The notes: generated by a model not told the origin, from the letters alone. Shown: positions 1 through 16,939, counted from the stretch's first letter. The stretch is DNA of 64,000 nt from Gadus chalcogrammus (GCF_026213295.1 NC_079420.1:19225776-19289775); one strand, 5' to 3'. Numbers and translations are program-made.

Positions 1-68
<68 letters not shown>

Positions 69-80
69 TCTCTCTCTCTC
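1..80. repeat. (TC)n microsatellite at window edge
   Basis: Nearly pure TC dinucleotide run with one CCC interruption near position 64. It probably continues to the left of the window. Confidence 0.97.
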
Positions 81-1980
81 AAACGATGAGGCCGTGGGGG
101 TGTGAGTGTGTGACTGTCCATTTAGATAATAAACGCAATAAACAGGAAATCTAGCCCTCATTCCAAGGATGCACCAACAATCGAGGTAGGGTCAGAGGAA
201 GGGCAGGGCTATTGCAAAAGTCCCTTCCCTTGGCGCAACTTCTGTTATTTGCCACTGCCGTGACAGCGTGTGCGAGTCTAAGGGAAGTGAATGGCCTTGG
301 TCGAAGGGCCGGCGTGGAGCCTTTGTTATTACTTGGCCATGCCTACCCAGCCAGCCTGGCCACCCTCTCCCCTGGACGATTGAATCTCAGTGTTTGCTTA
401 ATCGGTGGTGTCAGTGAGGGATTCCAACGGGAAACGGAGGCGATGGCTGATGGAGACTTCACAAAAAGCAATTTCAGGCGCTTTTGTTCTCCCCTAGCGT
501 CGGTCCACACAGAAAGGGACCCCATAAACACTGTCTTCTGATCTGCGGTCTTTCGATTATGGTTATATTGATTTCGGAAATGCCGTTCAGGATCTGAACC
601 GATATTCAATCTCTTGCACGCTGCTTGTCCTTCTTCTCGTGCCTCTTCTCATTTGGTTCGCAGATCCAGTTATTCTACTTTTCAAACAACTTCAAAAACT
701 TCCCCCCCCTCCCCCAAACACGCACCCACCTTGCCTCAATCACGCAGACGCTGAATGAAGATGACTGGTAAACGCTTTCGGTGATTAACGGCTTAGCACT
801 CACCATGGTATCGGTGTGGATTTCTTCTAACGGCCAGTGCTGCAATTTTTATTTTCATTCAAAGTCATTCAAATAATGTTGAATCTCTGAATTTAATACG
901 ACAGCCCTGATGTTTGAAATAAACAGGGGAAATAACCACCTCCGGGCGTAAAGACAAGATCAATAGCAGGAATTACTACAAAACTGCAACTGGCACGTCA
1001 TGTAGATGTCTAAATGTCCCTAAATGTGTATCCAACAAACCCTTCTGTTTACGATGGCTATGGAGAGCTGTCGGCAGCGAGTTTGCTTCGCAAACAGCAG
1101 TTGATGTGGCAACGATAAATGTAATAAATGACTGCAGAGCAACTGAAGCCAGATCTAGGGCTGGGGACTTTAAGAAGTGATGTCTCACAGATGAAAATCC
1201 CGAATTCCAAAAACAGCAATCTCCTGTATATTCATTCAGGCTTCCCTAAAGCACTGCATCGGGCTGGATGCTCACTTTGCAGACTGCAGTCTCACGTCAC
1301 TGACTGAGGCACAAGGTTTCACACTATATAATAAGATGGTTTCTAAATTGAGCCTATGCGAAACCGTTTGACACCGTCAAGCTGTTAATGTTTGCACTTG
1401 CCCTAGGATCTTTTACCATGCTCATGATGTCAGTGAGAAATAGTTTTCGATTGGACACGTTTTGCTACCGCTGTTGCATTGTATTGCTGTGTGTTGCAGT
1501 TTTTGTCTGTATATGTGTATGTAAGCGTGTGTGAGTGTGTGTATGTGTGTGTGTGTCTAGTGTGTGCATTTGAGAAAAAAACTGTTCATAATTATTTGAC
1601 TCATATTCTATTTATGCATAATCTTACCACTTAATTTACACAAGTTGTCAAAATTGAGTACTAGAGATTAAAAAAAGCGATTAAGAATCAAATTCCCTAA
1701 TGTTTCGTTAATGCGTGAACTCACGCAGCACCAACACACAACACTCTATCCAACAGTTAACGTTGCCAAGACAACCATGTAAACATGAGCTGCATTAGAA
1801 CCGAGGAGGATCGCTGTGAATGATCTCCAGCTACACTGTATATTCAAAGTCATTAACAATTTATTGATCATAAAAAATGCATTAAAAAAAACAGCCTTCA
1901 TAACGTATTATTTTATTTATAACACAAGGGTCCCGATTGTCTTGCCGTTCAGACTTTAAGATTTCCTGCCCTGGATCAAA
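81..1980. other. Non-coding stretch, no gene seen
   Basis: Short open frames here have no recognisable protein content and no convincing splice sites. A degenerate TG-rich patch lies near 1500-1560. Nothing else stands out. Confidence 0.6.
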
Positions 1981-2124
1981 ATACATGACTATATTGTGTC
2001 ATAATACATGGAGTACGTTGGACCATAGTGCATGGACTATATTGACCATAATGCATGGACTACATGGACTATAATGCATTGACTACATGAACTGTGCTAC
2101 ATTAACTATATTGACCATAATGGA
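1981..2124. repeat. Degenerate 23-bp minisatellite
   Basis: About six diverged copies of a unit of about 23 bp, built on ATGGACTAYATTGACCATA. Single units differ by a few substitutions and one is 24 bp. Related fragments (AATGCATTGACTAC) recur near 2610-2640. Confidence 0.7.
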
Positions 2125-2762
2125 ATAAAAAGGCCATAAAGAAATGTACGGACTTACATAGACCTTAATGAATCCATTTCACTATTGGTTCACCTGTAGT
2201 GCTACCCATTGACTTTCGCGGGCGATGTCTCGATGTGATGTGACGTGATGGCTCTCTCCTGCGCAGAGGATTGTGGGGCAGAATAGTCCGCAAAGCATGC
2301 TGGTTTGCGTACTGCGAAATGCGATGTGGTACAACATCCTTGTATTTTTGGCATACTGCGTTTTTTTGTAACAGGTTAAAAAAGGTAAAGGCACTCAATC
2401 AGCGAAAGTATTCCTACACGGCAACGTGGAGCACCAGGCCATGCATCATCATCATCATCATCACACACAAACCATTCAACCTCAACATCACCGCCCCGCG
2501 TCCTTCCTCTTGAGGAGCCCCGTATCAGCCACCTAGGTGGAGGGTGGCAGCCACCTGGGTTGCATGTAGCAATGGAATTGGCTACCGACTCCATGGGCAA
2601 TAACGTAGGGACTTCCTAGACCCAAATGCATTGACTACCGTGTACATCAAGCCCTGTTGAACTCTCTCTTCAAAGGTCTTTTCAGCTTTCCCTTAGCATG
2701 GGCTAATATGGATGAAAGTGCAACCTCGTGGGACTAGCAGTCGCTACACGCTGCCACGCTGC

Positions 2763-2764
<2 letters not shown>

Positions 2765-2836
<72 letters not shown>
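2765..2836. repeat. (CA)36 microsatellite
   Basis: Uninterrupted CA dinucleotide run of 72 bp. Open frames that cross it are repeat artefacts. Confidence 0.98.
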
Positions 2837-2839
<3 letters not shown>

Positions 2840-3135
2840 TTTTTTTGACCACTGGGATGCTGGTGGCGTTTCCCGCCAATTTTTTTTTTCCTTTGGCGGC
2901 CCTCAGTCAAATTTTGGGTTCCTAAATTGGCCCTCAGTTGTCAAAACTTTGAGAACCCCTGCTCTACATGGACCAGGGGTTGGCCACCTATGGTCACAAT
3001 TGTTTTTAACAGCACGCACGCACACACACACATTTTACGGTTCTACTGTCCACTCCCCTTCATCTGATCAGCAGACGAGCATTAGCTGATACCGCTAGCT
3101 GGCAAGTGAACTATTTTGTTCTATTACATTTAAGT

Positions 3136-3600
3136 TGATGATGGCGGTAGCTAAAAAAGGTAGGCTGTGTGATAGTCGCCTGTTGCAGCCTTTTTGGATG
3201 AACAAATTTATTTCACGAAAGGACGGAGCTGTGTGCGTACTTTGCTGTCAAACCGTTATCCGTCAAACTTCAAGTGTATGACGTCCTTTTGAAACAAGAC
3301 ACAAGAAGAATTTGGAAGACGAGGCGGATGGAGTTGAATCAATTAAGGCAGCGGCCCAGTGCGAGGAGCAAAGCAGTGTTTTTACAACCATATGTGCCGC
3401 CAAAAATCACGCTACAGAAGGCAGCTATGAAGATGCGCAGTGCATTGCTAAACAAGGGAAGCCATTCTCCGATGGAGATATATAAAGGAGGCTTTCCTCA
3501 GCGGTTCAGAGGTTATATTGAATGGATTTTCAAACAAAGTCACAATCCTCTCCAGGATTAAAGAAATGCAAACTCTTGAAAGGTGCGTCGCTGCAGGGAT
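3136..3600 (+). pseudogene. Decayed hAT-type (GTF2IRD2/ZBED-like) transposase fragment
   Basis: Translation from 3136 gives a 47-residue stretch with a BED-finger-like core (WMNKF..RKDGAVCVLCCQTV) that stops near 3277. A second frame, from about 3300, continues with an acidic linker and the stretch CIAKQGKPFSDGD, and stops near 3482. The AKQGKPFSDG type of motif is familiar from hAT-transposase-derived proteins such as GTF2IRD2. The frame change and stop codons show this is a broken transposon remnant, not a working gene. The exact family is an inference and the ends are not defined. Confidence 0.6.
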
Positions 3601-3681
3601 CTCAATAAATCGGTGAGATTGAATAGATTTTCTTTTGTGCCCTGGTAATATTAATACCTTTGAACACAGGTGAAAAGAGGT

Positions 3682-3832
<151 letters not shown>

Positions 3833-4044
3833 AGACGATCTTCTGGCATTGTCACTCTAGACGGGGAGACGAGAAGCCACAGCAATGGACAGCCAGTAAT
3901 AAATAATAATAAATAAATAAATGCATATCATGAAAGTCATAACAGGCACAAGGGTCAGACTCATTTTGAAACATTGTTGAGGTAGCAGTGGACCACCGGT
4001 GGCCTTTCCCCTGACATAGTCCCTAATGCGCGTGGAGTACTGAC

Positions 4045-4201
4045 CTGGAGTCTGCGGCTGGACCATGATGGCGATGTCGGGCAGGTGCAGCAGGATCAGC
4101 AGGGAGCCGGCTCCCAGCAGCAGGAGGAACCATAAGGAGCAGTACAGGGAGCAGAGCAGCTTCATCCTCCCCACGGGCAGCAGCCTCCTCCTGCGACACA
4201 T
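4045..4201 (-). CDS. 5' coding exon of an unrecognised membrane-anchored protein
   Basis: On the minus strand a CTCAG acceptor (exon start 4259) precedes an ATG at 4201 in a good context (GGGGCCATGT). The frame runs 52 codons to CTCCAG|GTCAGT, a strong donor. The peptide starts [16 protein letters not shown], a basic cytosolic tail, followed by about 22 hydrophobic residues (about 15-37, [17 protein letters not shown]...). That is the shape of a type II signal anchor, as in Golgi glycosyl- and sulfotransferases, or of an uncleaved signal peptide. The rest of the gene must lie below 4 kb or beyond the left edge; I saw no matching downstream exon. The exon lies about 50 bp from a large satellite. 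I do not recognise the protein and name no gene. Confidence 0.6.
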
Positions 4202-4309
4202 GGCCCCCGGCGGCCTACGCTCCGCCCGGCTCGGCCCTGGACGGCGTGGCCAGCACCACCTGAGACACAGAGGCACACGGCGCAGACAGGGGGGTGAGAG
4301 CCGGAGAGC

Positions 4310-5130
4310 GCAGGGACACACAGAGACACACACAGAGAGACACAGGGACACACACAGGGACACACAGAGACACACAGAGAGAGACACAGGGACACGCACA
4401 GAGAGACACAGAGACACACACAGAGAGACACACAGAGAGAGACACATAGAGAACCACACAGAGACACACACAGAGAGACACACAGAGAGACACAGAGACA
4501 CACACAGAGAGACACAGAGACACACACAGAGACACACAGAGAGAGACACATAGAGACACACACAGAGAGACACAGAGACACACACAGAGACACAGTGAAA
4601 TGCACAGAGAGACACAGGGAGAGACACACATAGAGAGACACACAGAGACTCGCACAGAGACACACACACAGACACACACAGAGAGACACACAGAGAGACA
4701 CACAGAGACACATAGAGAGACACACAAAGAGACACACACAGTCACATAGAGACACACACAGAGACACACAAAGAGAGGCACACACAGAGACACAGTGAAA
4801 TGCACAGAGAGACACAGGGAGACACACATAGAGAGACACACAGAGACTCGCACAGAGACACACACAGAGACACACACAGAGACACACACAGAGAGAAACA
4901 CAGAGAGACACACAGAGAGAGACACACACAGAGAGACACACACAGAGAGACCCACACAGAGAGACACACACACACACAGAGACACACACAGAGAGACACA
5001 CACACAGAAAGACACACACACAGAGAGATACACACAGAGAGGCACACACACAGAGAGACACACACACACAGAGACACACACAGAGAGACACACACACACA
5101 CACAGACACACACAGAGACACACACAGTGC
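4310..5130. repeat. Compound CACAGAGA satellite with 200-bp higher-order period
   Basis: About 820 bp of interleaved CACA, GAGA and GACA units. A distinctive block starting CACAGTGAAATGCACAGAG occurs at 4591 and again at 4791, so part of the array was copied as a 200-bp unit. Long open frames on both strands (CVSLCVSL on minus, THTERHTE on plus) are artefacts of this repeat. Confidence 0.9.
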
Positions 5131-5284
5131 GAGGTAAGACAGACGGAGATGCATAGAGACGGCGCCGGAGTGACACAGTAAGGAGCGAGAGAGAAAAACA
5201 AATCCGAAAAGGTGATGGATGAAGTGATAGAAGTGATGGCGATGGCTGGCTGACGGATTGAATCAGTGCAGGGTCAGTATTCAT

Positions 5285-9500
<4,216 letters not shown>

Positions 9501-9510
9501 TAGAAGCAGG

Positions 9511-9740
9511 GCGAGTGTTTGTGTGTGTGGAGGAGGGGGGGGGGGGGGGGGGGGGGGGGTGCTGATGCACGATTGGGGAGGACAGTTACATCTGATGCAG
9601 TTACAATGCAATGCAACTCAATAATAATCTGTGTTAGTTTTTCACACTATGCTAAAAGTAAAAGAGAAATTAATTTGATATTGTTAGGGGTGAATAGAGT
9701 AATGAATGTGCAATTATTACCCAATAGCAAGTGCAGGCAT
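9511..9740 (+). repeat. Dispersed repeat, copy 1 of a direct pair
   Basis: Starts GCGAGTGTTTGTGTGTGTG and ends AGCAAGTGCAGGCAT. It is closely similar to 11229-11465, for example the shared AACAATAATAATC-like, TAAAAGTAAAAGAGAAATTAA and GAATGTGCAATTATT blocks. It carries a 25-nt poly(G) where the other copy has GT repeats. No coding content. The family is unknown to me. Confidence 0.8.
9535..9559. repeat. Poly(G) tract of 25
   Basis: Uninterrupted run of 25 G inside copy 1 of the dispersed repeat. Confidence 0.95.
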
Positions 9741-10036
9741 CTCAGAAAGTAAACAAGTGTAGTGGCTGCTATCAAAAAATGAGTATGGCCATTGGCCAAC
9801 ACAAGTGCGAGTCACAGTAGGCCTAATAACCACCAATTTGTCCCATTGTTTCTGTCAGAACAAAGTTTCCTCTTAAAACATGCCTCCTCTACCCCGAACA
9901 CATGGCTGGTAATGGCCGGTCTATCATTTATTTATGCTGGATTAGATAATTGGATGTTCGTTGTTTTTTAGGTCTGTGACTGCCACGGATTCTGGAATTC
10001 TTCATCAGCGTTGGATTCAGTGGCAAAGCTAGTCCT

Positions 10037-10066
10037 TTTTTGGGTGGGCTCAAGCCCACCCAAAAA
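10037..10066. repeat. Near-perfect 30-bp palindrome
   Basis: Two 14-nt arms (TTTTTGGGTGGGCT and its exact complement) separated by CA. It would form a stable hairpin. It lies between the two direct-repeat copies and may be part of the same mobile element. Confidence 0.85.
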
Positions 10067-11228
10067 CTTGCCTTAGCCCACCCTATCGTTTCGTCCTCAA
10101 AACTAATATTCTACCGTTTTTATTACGCAAGCAATGAGAGGATGGATGCTTTATACTGAACAGGCTCAAAAGGGCTAGTGAAATCGAGCGCAACCTTCCT
10201 GCAGCAATCTCTTACCTCTAAGCGTGCACCTAACATAGTTTCTGCTGTTTCGTCTGTCAAAGAGGCGACAGTCTTTATCAGAAAATCCATGACCAGTTAT
10301 ACATGACATGATGATACAGGTAATAATTCATTTTTTAAAACCCTGACATTTTCTGTCAGATGTCTATAAAATGACAGTTGACCACAAGGAGATTCTATCT
10401 ATGCCTCTTCTTGAATTGCTTCATGTTTTAGTCAGCAGAGGCTTGTAATGGTGCGTAGCATGATAAGCATGATAAGGCGCAAAGAGCAGAAAAAGTAGAC
10501 AAGGGAGCTCATTTTCAGTTGAAAAAAAACGCTGGCATTACTTTATCAGCTGAGGGCGTTTTCATTGCAAAAACAACGTGCGCTAATCAACAAGAACAAC
10601 ATGTTCGAAACATGTCTTAAATAGACGATGAACATATATATTTTTTTGTGAAAGGGAATAAGCTGATGAAGCTGACAAGTGACCAATGTTTACTGCATAC
10701 AAATATTTTTGAATTAAATGCAAACCCCAGTGAATCATTTGCTCTCGTTTCTCTGTTTTGTCTTGTTTAAATGTTAAAAAAAATGTTAATAAACTGAACT
10801 TGGAAATTGTTTTAATTTGTTGCAGATGTTATCTCAGCTCATTTTATTAATCTATTTGGATAATAAGGTGATTGTATGCAATCACCTAACCGTGTGCCAA
10901 TCGGAATGTAAATGTCTCTCGCCGGCGTTGGTCCCAGGAAACATACGCGGGAAAGTTCCAAGTTCCTACCAAACATTTGTTCCTTCAACACGGTGCGCAA
11001 AGGAATAATTGCGGCTGTTGCAGGGCATCGTATATTGTCAACTGTCACGTCATTGAATGTATTCATTCGTGATCTGGGACACGTAATTTCAATTTCTTCG
11101 TGCCAAAAGCACAAGTTTCTAACAATATGACAACTTTGGCCACCCGTTTCTACTTTCACCTTTGATTCTGAGAAATTGTGACAATTCACGGATAGATTTA
11201 ATGCAGTCCGCTGCTCTGTAGGCAGACC

Positions 11229-11465
11229 GCGAGTGTTTGTGTGTGTGTGTGTGTGTGGGGGGATGGGGGGGTGACGCACATTGGGAGGACAGTTACATCT
11301 GATGCAGTTGCAAGGCAATGCAACTCAATAATAATCAGCGTTTATTGTCGGACCAACGTTAATGTTTCACACTATACTAAAAGTAAAAGAGAAATTAATG
11401 TGATATGGTTAGGGGTGAAAAGAGTGATGAATGTGCAATTATTTCCCATTAGCAAGTGCAGGCAT
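11229..11465 (+). repeat. Dispersed repeat, copy 2 of a direct pair
   Basis: Same orientation as the copy at 9511-9740, with most positions identical over about 230 bp. The largest differences are the simple-repeat start and an insertion near 11340-11360. Confidence 0.8.
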
Positions 11466-12544
11466 ACCGCCTTCCCTAAACGTTGTTATTATAAGCCACT
11501 TTAAACCTTATCGTCTTCATAGCAAGTTAAAGTGGGTGAAATCGAACAGTTGTTTAATTTATTAGTTTACTTTGATTTGATTTTGAAGACTACAATACAA
11601 GACCACATGGCATTCCCAACAGAGTTGTAGAGGGATGGGGCACGACCTCTAATTCGATGCGACATGGTTAACTGTTTTTTCCAGACAAAATACAACACAA
11701 AGGTTTATTGTAATAAGAATAATAAGAGATTTTTTAACTGGTAACATTGAGGAAACTACAGGATTAATAAAAGACATCAACATATCTTAATGATAATTCA
11801 GCGTTTATCCACTGTTCTCCTCCAAGGCAAATACTAAGATCCACTCTTCCTTTTTGTATTTCATGGTGGAAGTAAGGAGCATTCCTAACCAAGAATCCAG
11901 TTACTGTGTCCCACCCTCGATTCACCGGTTTCCTAAAGATCACTGGCTCTCATGCTGAAAAGGATGGCCATGGCATTACGTTGCCATCATTCCTTTTTCC
12001 CCCACCAAAACCATTTTGGTCTACACTACTGGAACGCTATGATAGGTTTGATAAAGAGTGTCCATTATAATCGGTTTGGTCTATACATCCTGCCAGTTTA
12101 AGCTTGGCGGTGATCAAAAGGGAAAAGCCTGATTCCTCCCTTTTCAGCTTGAAAGCCCACTGAGGTGTATCTGCAAGCTGGGCTAATACTGCTGTATCGG
12201 TAAGAGGTGTGGGCCAGATTATTCCTCTGTGAGTTCTAAGAGGCTGAGCACCACCTTGCAAGTGGCTTGAAACCTCTTCGGGAGGCCTACGGGTCCCTCT
12301 TCCCTGTTAGTTCTTACCCACAGCGTGCTTAGTGAGGCACGGTGCTCATAGCTCGGTAATATCAATAATGTTTTATTAGCATTGTAATAAACACACGCAA
12401 CAAATCAGCCCGCTTTGACATGATCCTTCAGTGAACACACCATTTCCGCAATTAGCTGAGATCAATGACAATTAGCCTTTGTCCGTGGCCCTAAGAGAAT
12501 AACACTGAATGGTTAACACTGAAAACTCAATGTGCCAACCACAG

Positions 12545-12778
12545 TTCATTTGCATGAAGTACATTTAGTGCGCTTCTATCAAAGCAAATTCCAACCATTT
12601 TTATGCACACACCGACAGCGCTGTCAACCACTCAAGGCTACAGCCAACCCATCTGGAGCAGTTAGGGTGAGGCGTCTTGCCCAGGGACACCTCGACACCG
12701 CTAGGAGGAGCCGGGGATCAAACTAGCAACCTTTCCGTTTACAAGTCAACTCGCCCTACCTCCTGAGCTACTGCCGCG
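12545..12778 (-). mobile_element. tRNA-derived SINE, probably near full length
   Basis: Read on the minus strand from about 12778 it begins with an A-box-like GTAGCTCAGGAGGTAG and a B-box-like GGTTGCTAGTTTGATCCCC. It continues with the block GTGTCCCTGGGCAAGACGCC and ends in a TTTGCTTTGATAGAAGCGC-like tail. The order (tRNA-like head, central block, CTTTGGATAAAAGCG-like tail) is that of common teleost SINEs. It has many mutations, so it is old. Both ends are approximate. Confidence 0.7.
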
Positions 12779-13948
12779 GTCCACCATGACATTTCACAAA
12801 CTTATGCTGAAAAGTCAATGCTCTTACTCGGTTTCTCCCCTGGTGGGGACCGTAGGGGCCCTTTAAATCATCAGCACACAGAGCAGTTGCGTCGGGCGTA
12901 AAAGGGCACAGAGACCCAACATGACGTGCCTAATTGCGCGGTGGCGGCGGCGGCGGCTAGCTTCAAACCACTCTGAGGAAGCACAGAAAGCCATTAGCCC
13001 ATACCACTAAGAGATGCAGCGTGAGTCCCCGGAGTCCTGCTTCTTCTGGAAGGGAGGAAGCCACTGCACACATCATCCAGCCGGAGCTGGGCCTGTTCAC
13101 ATGTGCCCATCCCAGAAGAGGGAGGTGCATTATGCCCCCCCCCCTCCCCGACTCCCCACAGAGGTGGGGAGTCGAGGAGGGGAAGAAGGAAAGACGAAAG
13201 AGTGTATTCCTCCTTTTTCTACTTTTTCTATACATTATTAATGGTTCCTTCGCACAAATGTCTCCCCGTCGGATATCATTCGACGTCACTGTTGAATAAT
13301 CCAGAGCATGGTTTATTTTCTCATTAGCGTAGGAGCTTGGAGATATGGTTTCCTGGCCGAGAGAAAGAGTAGACCTACAGTGAGATTAGAGGGGCTGTGA
13401 GTAATTGAATCCTTATTCGTATCAACTGAAGAGTACAGCTCAGAAAGAGCCTAATGGAGATCTTAACCAGGGGGCTTATATCATTACCATTGGTTTTGTT
13501 TTCAAAGGATGAATGAATGCCACACCATCATACCACAGGTTTGAAGTGTGTCCTCTTCTGTCAAAAGCAATACAAAAAGAAAGAGCAACCCTCAAGCGAT
13601 TTGTTAGTGCACTTGCTGAAGGCTCAAAACTGCAGCAAATATATTTGCATATTTTCAGATAAAGAATAAATAATACCCCGGGGATGCCTTCAAACCGTTG
13701 TCACATAAGCCAGTAGTACCAGTAGCAAATACAGCATTCTGAGCTCACAGAGCAGCTTACAAACAATGCACACCAAAGGCTGAATACCGTTTATTCACTT
13801 GGTCTAAACTTGTGAGCAGAAGATTACCTGCTAAAATAGTATTGTACATTACGATGCTAACAAATAAAGGGTGAAAATATACCATGACAGTTACAAGTGG
13901 CAATGAAAATGTGTTTGAACGTAGCCATTCTTGCTGTTGTGCTTGTGC

Positions 13949-14103
<155 letters not shown>

Positions 14104-15242
14104 CGGGTAGGGGGGCTGGGGGGCTGCGTGCGTGGACTGCCATAATGTAATGTGTGTGTGGGTGTGTTTCGGGAGCACAAAGCACCGCTTCCACCGTCCA
14201 GAGTCTCTGGAGGTGCTCAGGACAACCGCACTATTTATAGCTCGAAACAGAGAAATAATTCAGTATGATCGCAGAGAAGCTCATTCAGCCCCCTCCGTGA
14301 CAGGGGAGATGAGGGGAAATTATAAGATGAACATCCAACCACTGCTCTCCCGCTCGAAACGTGACAGGTGGGGTGTGATATATTTCTGATCGACACCTTT
14401 TCCATCTGCCGTGGCGTCCAGGGGAGGACTTTCGAGAAAGATAGAGGAAAGTTCAGGCGACCCGCGGAGGGCTGACTTATGATATTTAATACATGCCGTC
14501 ATTAATATTTCCGGAGTGAGAATCTGCCAACAGTGGCTGACCAGTCTCTGAATATTCATGTCACACTCCATCGCGGCCTATCATTTCCGATAAAGTGAAA
14601 ACATGATGTGTACTTAAAACGTGCAAAAAAAGTATTTTGATAGATGTTGTGAAACATTGTGAAACATTTACTAACCCGAAGGCAGGCTGTTGGCGAGAAT
14701 ACCCCCTTCAAAACTTAGGCTACTGACGAAAGTACCACCCCCCATTGGAATGAAGCAAGACCCCATTTGAAGTGTGCTGCAACACACCAGGCTACCGTGG
14801 GGCTTCGTCCAAAAAGTCTAAATAAATAATACCACAATTACCTGTGTAGAAATCAGCATGGACGCTGCCTGGAGAGTTGATCCGAGTGCAGGAAAGTCAG
14901 TCCCTGGCGATGGCTCATCATGACTGGCTCTGCGCTATCGGAACTACAGACTGGAGGAAACCCATCCACGAGCAACATTTGCACACTTGGTAGGTGGTTA
15001 ATATTTAACCGTATGCATCCATTTGGTTAGAAACGTCTGTTTTAGCGAGAGAACTGGCAAAGAGGCACGAACTTCCAGCAGGAAAGAGTTTAGATATACT
15101 GGCTGCTGGAGAGATGCGAGACAGTTGAACCAGTAGCACGGAGGAACAGCTACTGCGGAGTGCACGGCGGGGCGGTGCATGATCCAATGCGCGTGTGTTG
15201 ATACAGAGAGCGGGAGAGAGCGTGAGAGAGCGAGAGAGAGCG

Positions 15243-15464
<222 letters not shown>

Positions 15465-15648
15465 CAACAGCAGAGAGGAGAGCTGGTTCTATTTCTTGCC
15501 TTCCACCGGCGGTCCCACGGGAGATCTGGGCCGCTAGTACAGTCGACTCTGCCAGGCAACAGCACACGACTTCACAGGAGCCATACAAGGGTTTTTGACA
15601 CAACGTTTTATTTCAGCTGTTGCAGAAACGATGCGATCGGGAAAAGTT

Positions 15649-15667
15649 CTAACCCTAACCCTAACCC
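15649..15667. repeat. Short interstitial telomere-like motif
   Basis: Just over three copies of CCCTAA. It is too short to be evidence of a fusion point. Confidence 0.6.
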
Positions 15668-16939
15668 AAGGCATACAATATATGCTTATACAACAATGTA
15701 GACATATGTTAATTATAGCCCTTAAACAACAAAAATAAATAAATAAAAGAATACAAGAAACAACAACAGACGTAAAAAATATAAATTAATGCATGCATAT
15801 ATTAATGTCTGTTTCCATTCCCAGTTTGTCGTATTAAGGTATTCCTATCATGTACTCAAGTAGAAACTCCATCGAGTCTGTCCCAGGTGTAGCTTGTATT
15901 TTGTCGCCCTCTGTGCATGTTCAGATCAACAACAACGATGCCCGCACATGTCCGTATCGATGGGCGGGCCAATAGGCGTAGCCTACGACAACAGCCTGGG
16001 ACCTCTGATTATTAAACAATCGTTTGGTGATGGGCTACAGAGTGAAAGTCCAGTTGTCCTAAGTTCATTAAATTCCACACGACAGGCCTGAGGGGGGAAA
16101 TGATAGATTGTGGAGCTCTGGTTTCACGTAGGCCTATTGATTGATTGATTGATTGGTTGAACTCTCAGCGTAGAGGCTAATCCTTGTTTTCTTTGCCATT
16201 GGCTATTGTTGTGTCCGTCATTACGGGGGTCGAAGGGGGTTGCTGACCTCGCTGGAACACATATTGTCTCAAAAGTAATAAGGAGGTTATAAGCGCATGG
16301 CGGCCAAGCATCCTAATGTAACAGTAGGTATAGGCATGCCACATTATATTGATCCCATGAATGAATAATCAATAGTAGACCTATCACATCCTTCTGTTTA
16401 GTCCATTTATCACCACAAGCATAAATATATAATTAATTACTATTTGTTGTCAATCTTTTTTTGATAGTTTTTGTGCTGCAGTAAGACGTAGTCCTGCAGC
16501 TTCGAACGGTTTCGTTTGTTTGTTGGTTTTTAAAAAGTAGCCTATCGTTACTGAGCTTTTACACTATAGACTGAACAACAATGCAAGCGGTAAGAAAAGA
16601 CTAAATGTATTGTTATTTATCCTTTTATTTTATAATTTTACAATCTATCCTACATTTTATTCGCTGAGCAAGAAGTAGCCTAGACCTAACATGCACATGA
16701 CCAGACATTGTTTTCAAAGGTTAAAACCTTATATCCTCACGTTTTCAATGAATTGTGATGTAGGATTTTGTGATACATTTTTTGTTTCATTCCTTGAATT
16801 TGAGTAGCCATAGCTATGTGTTTTACCGTCTTTAATTAATCAGAAATATGATCCCTAATTAACTCATCAACACACTGGAGGGGGGTTGTTGTAGGCCAAG
16901 TCACAGCTAGTGTTGTTGTATCTCATCAGCCTGAAGGGA

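Noticed and set aside
4310..5130. Possible CRISPR-like array
   Set aside because: Units are overlapping simple repeats without unique spacers, and this is a eukaryotic genome.
4162..5284. Open frames over 300 codons encoding CVSLCVSL- or [12 protein letters not shown] proteins
   Set aside because: They are translations of the CACAGAGA satellite in several frames at once, with no start context and no splice pattern.
9511..11465. LTR retrotransposon bounded by the two direct repeats
   Set aside because: No TG...CA ends, primer-binding site, polypurine tract or gag/pol frame was seen in the interior.
15649..15667. Interstitial telomere as a sign of chromosome fusion
   Set aside because: Only about three CCCTAA units; such short runs arise by chance or repair.
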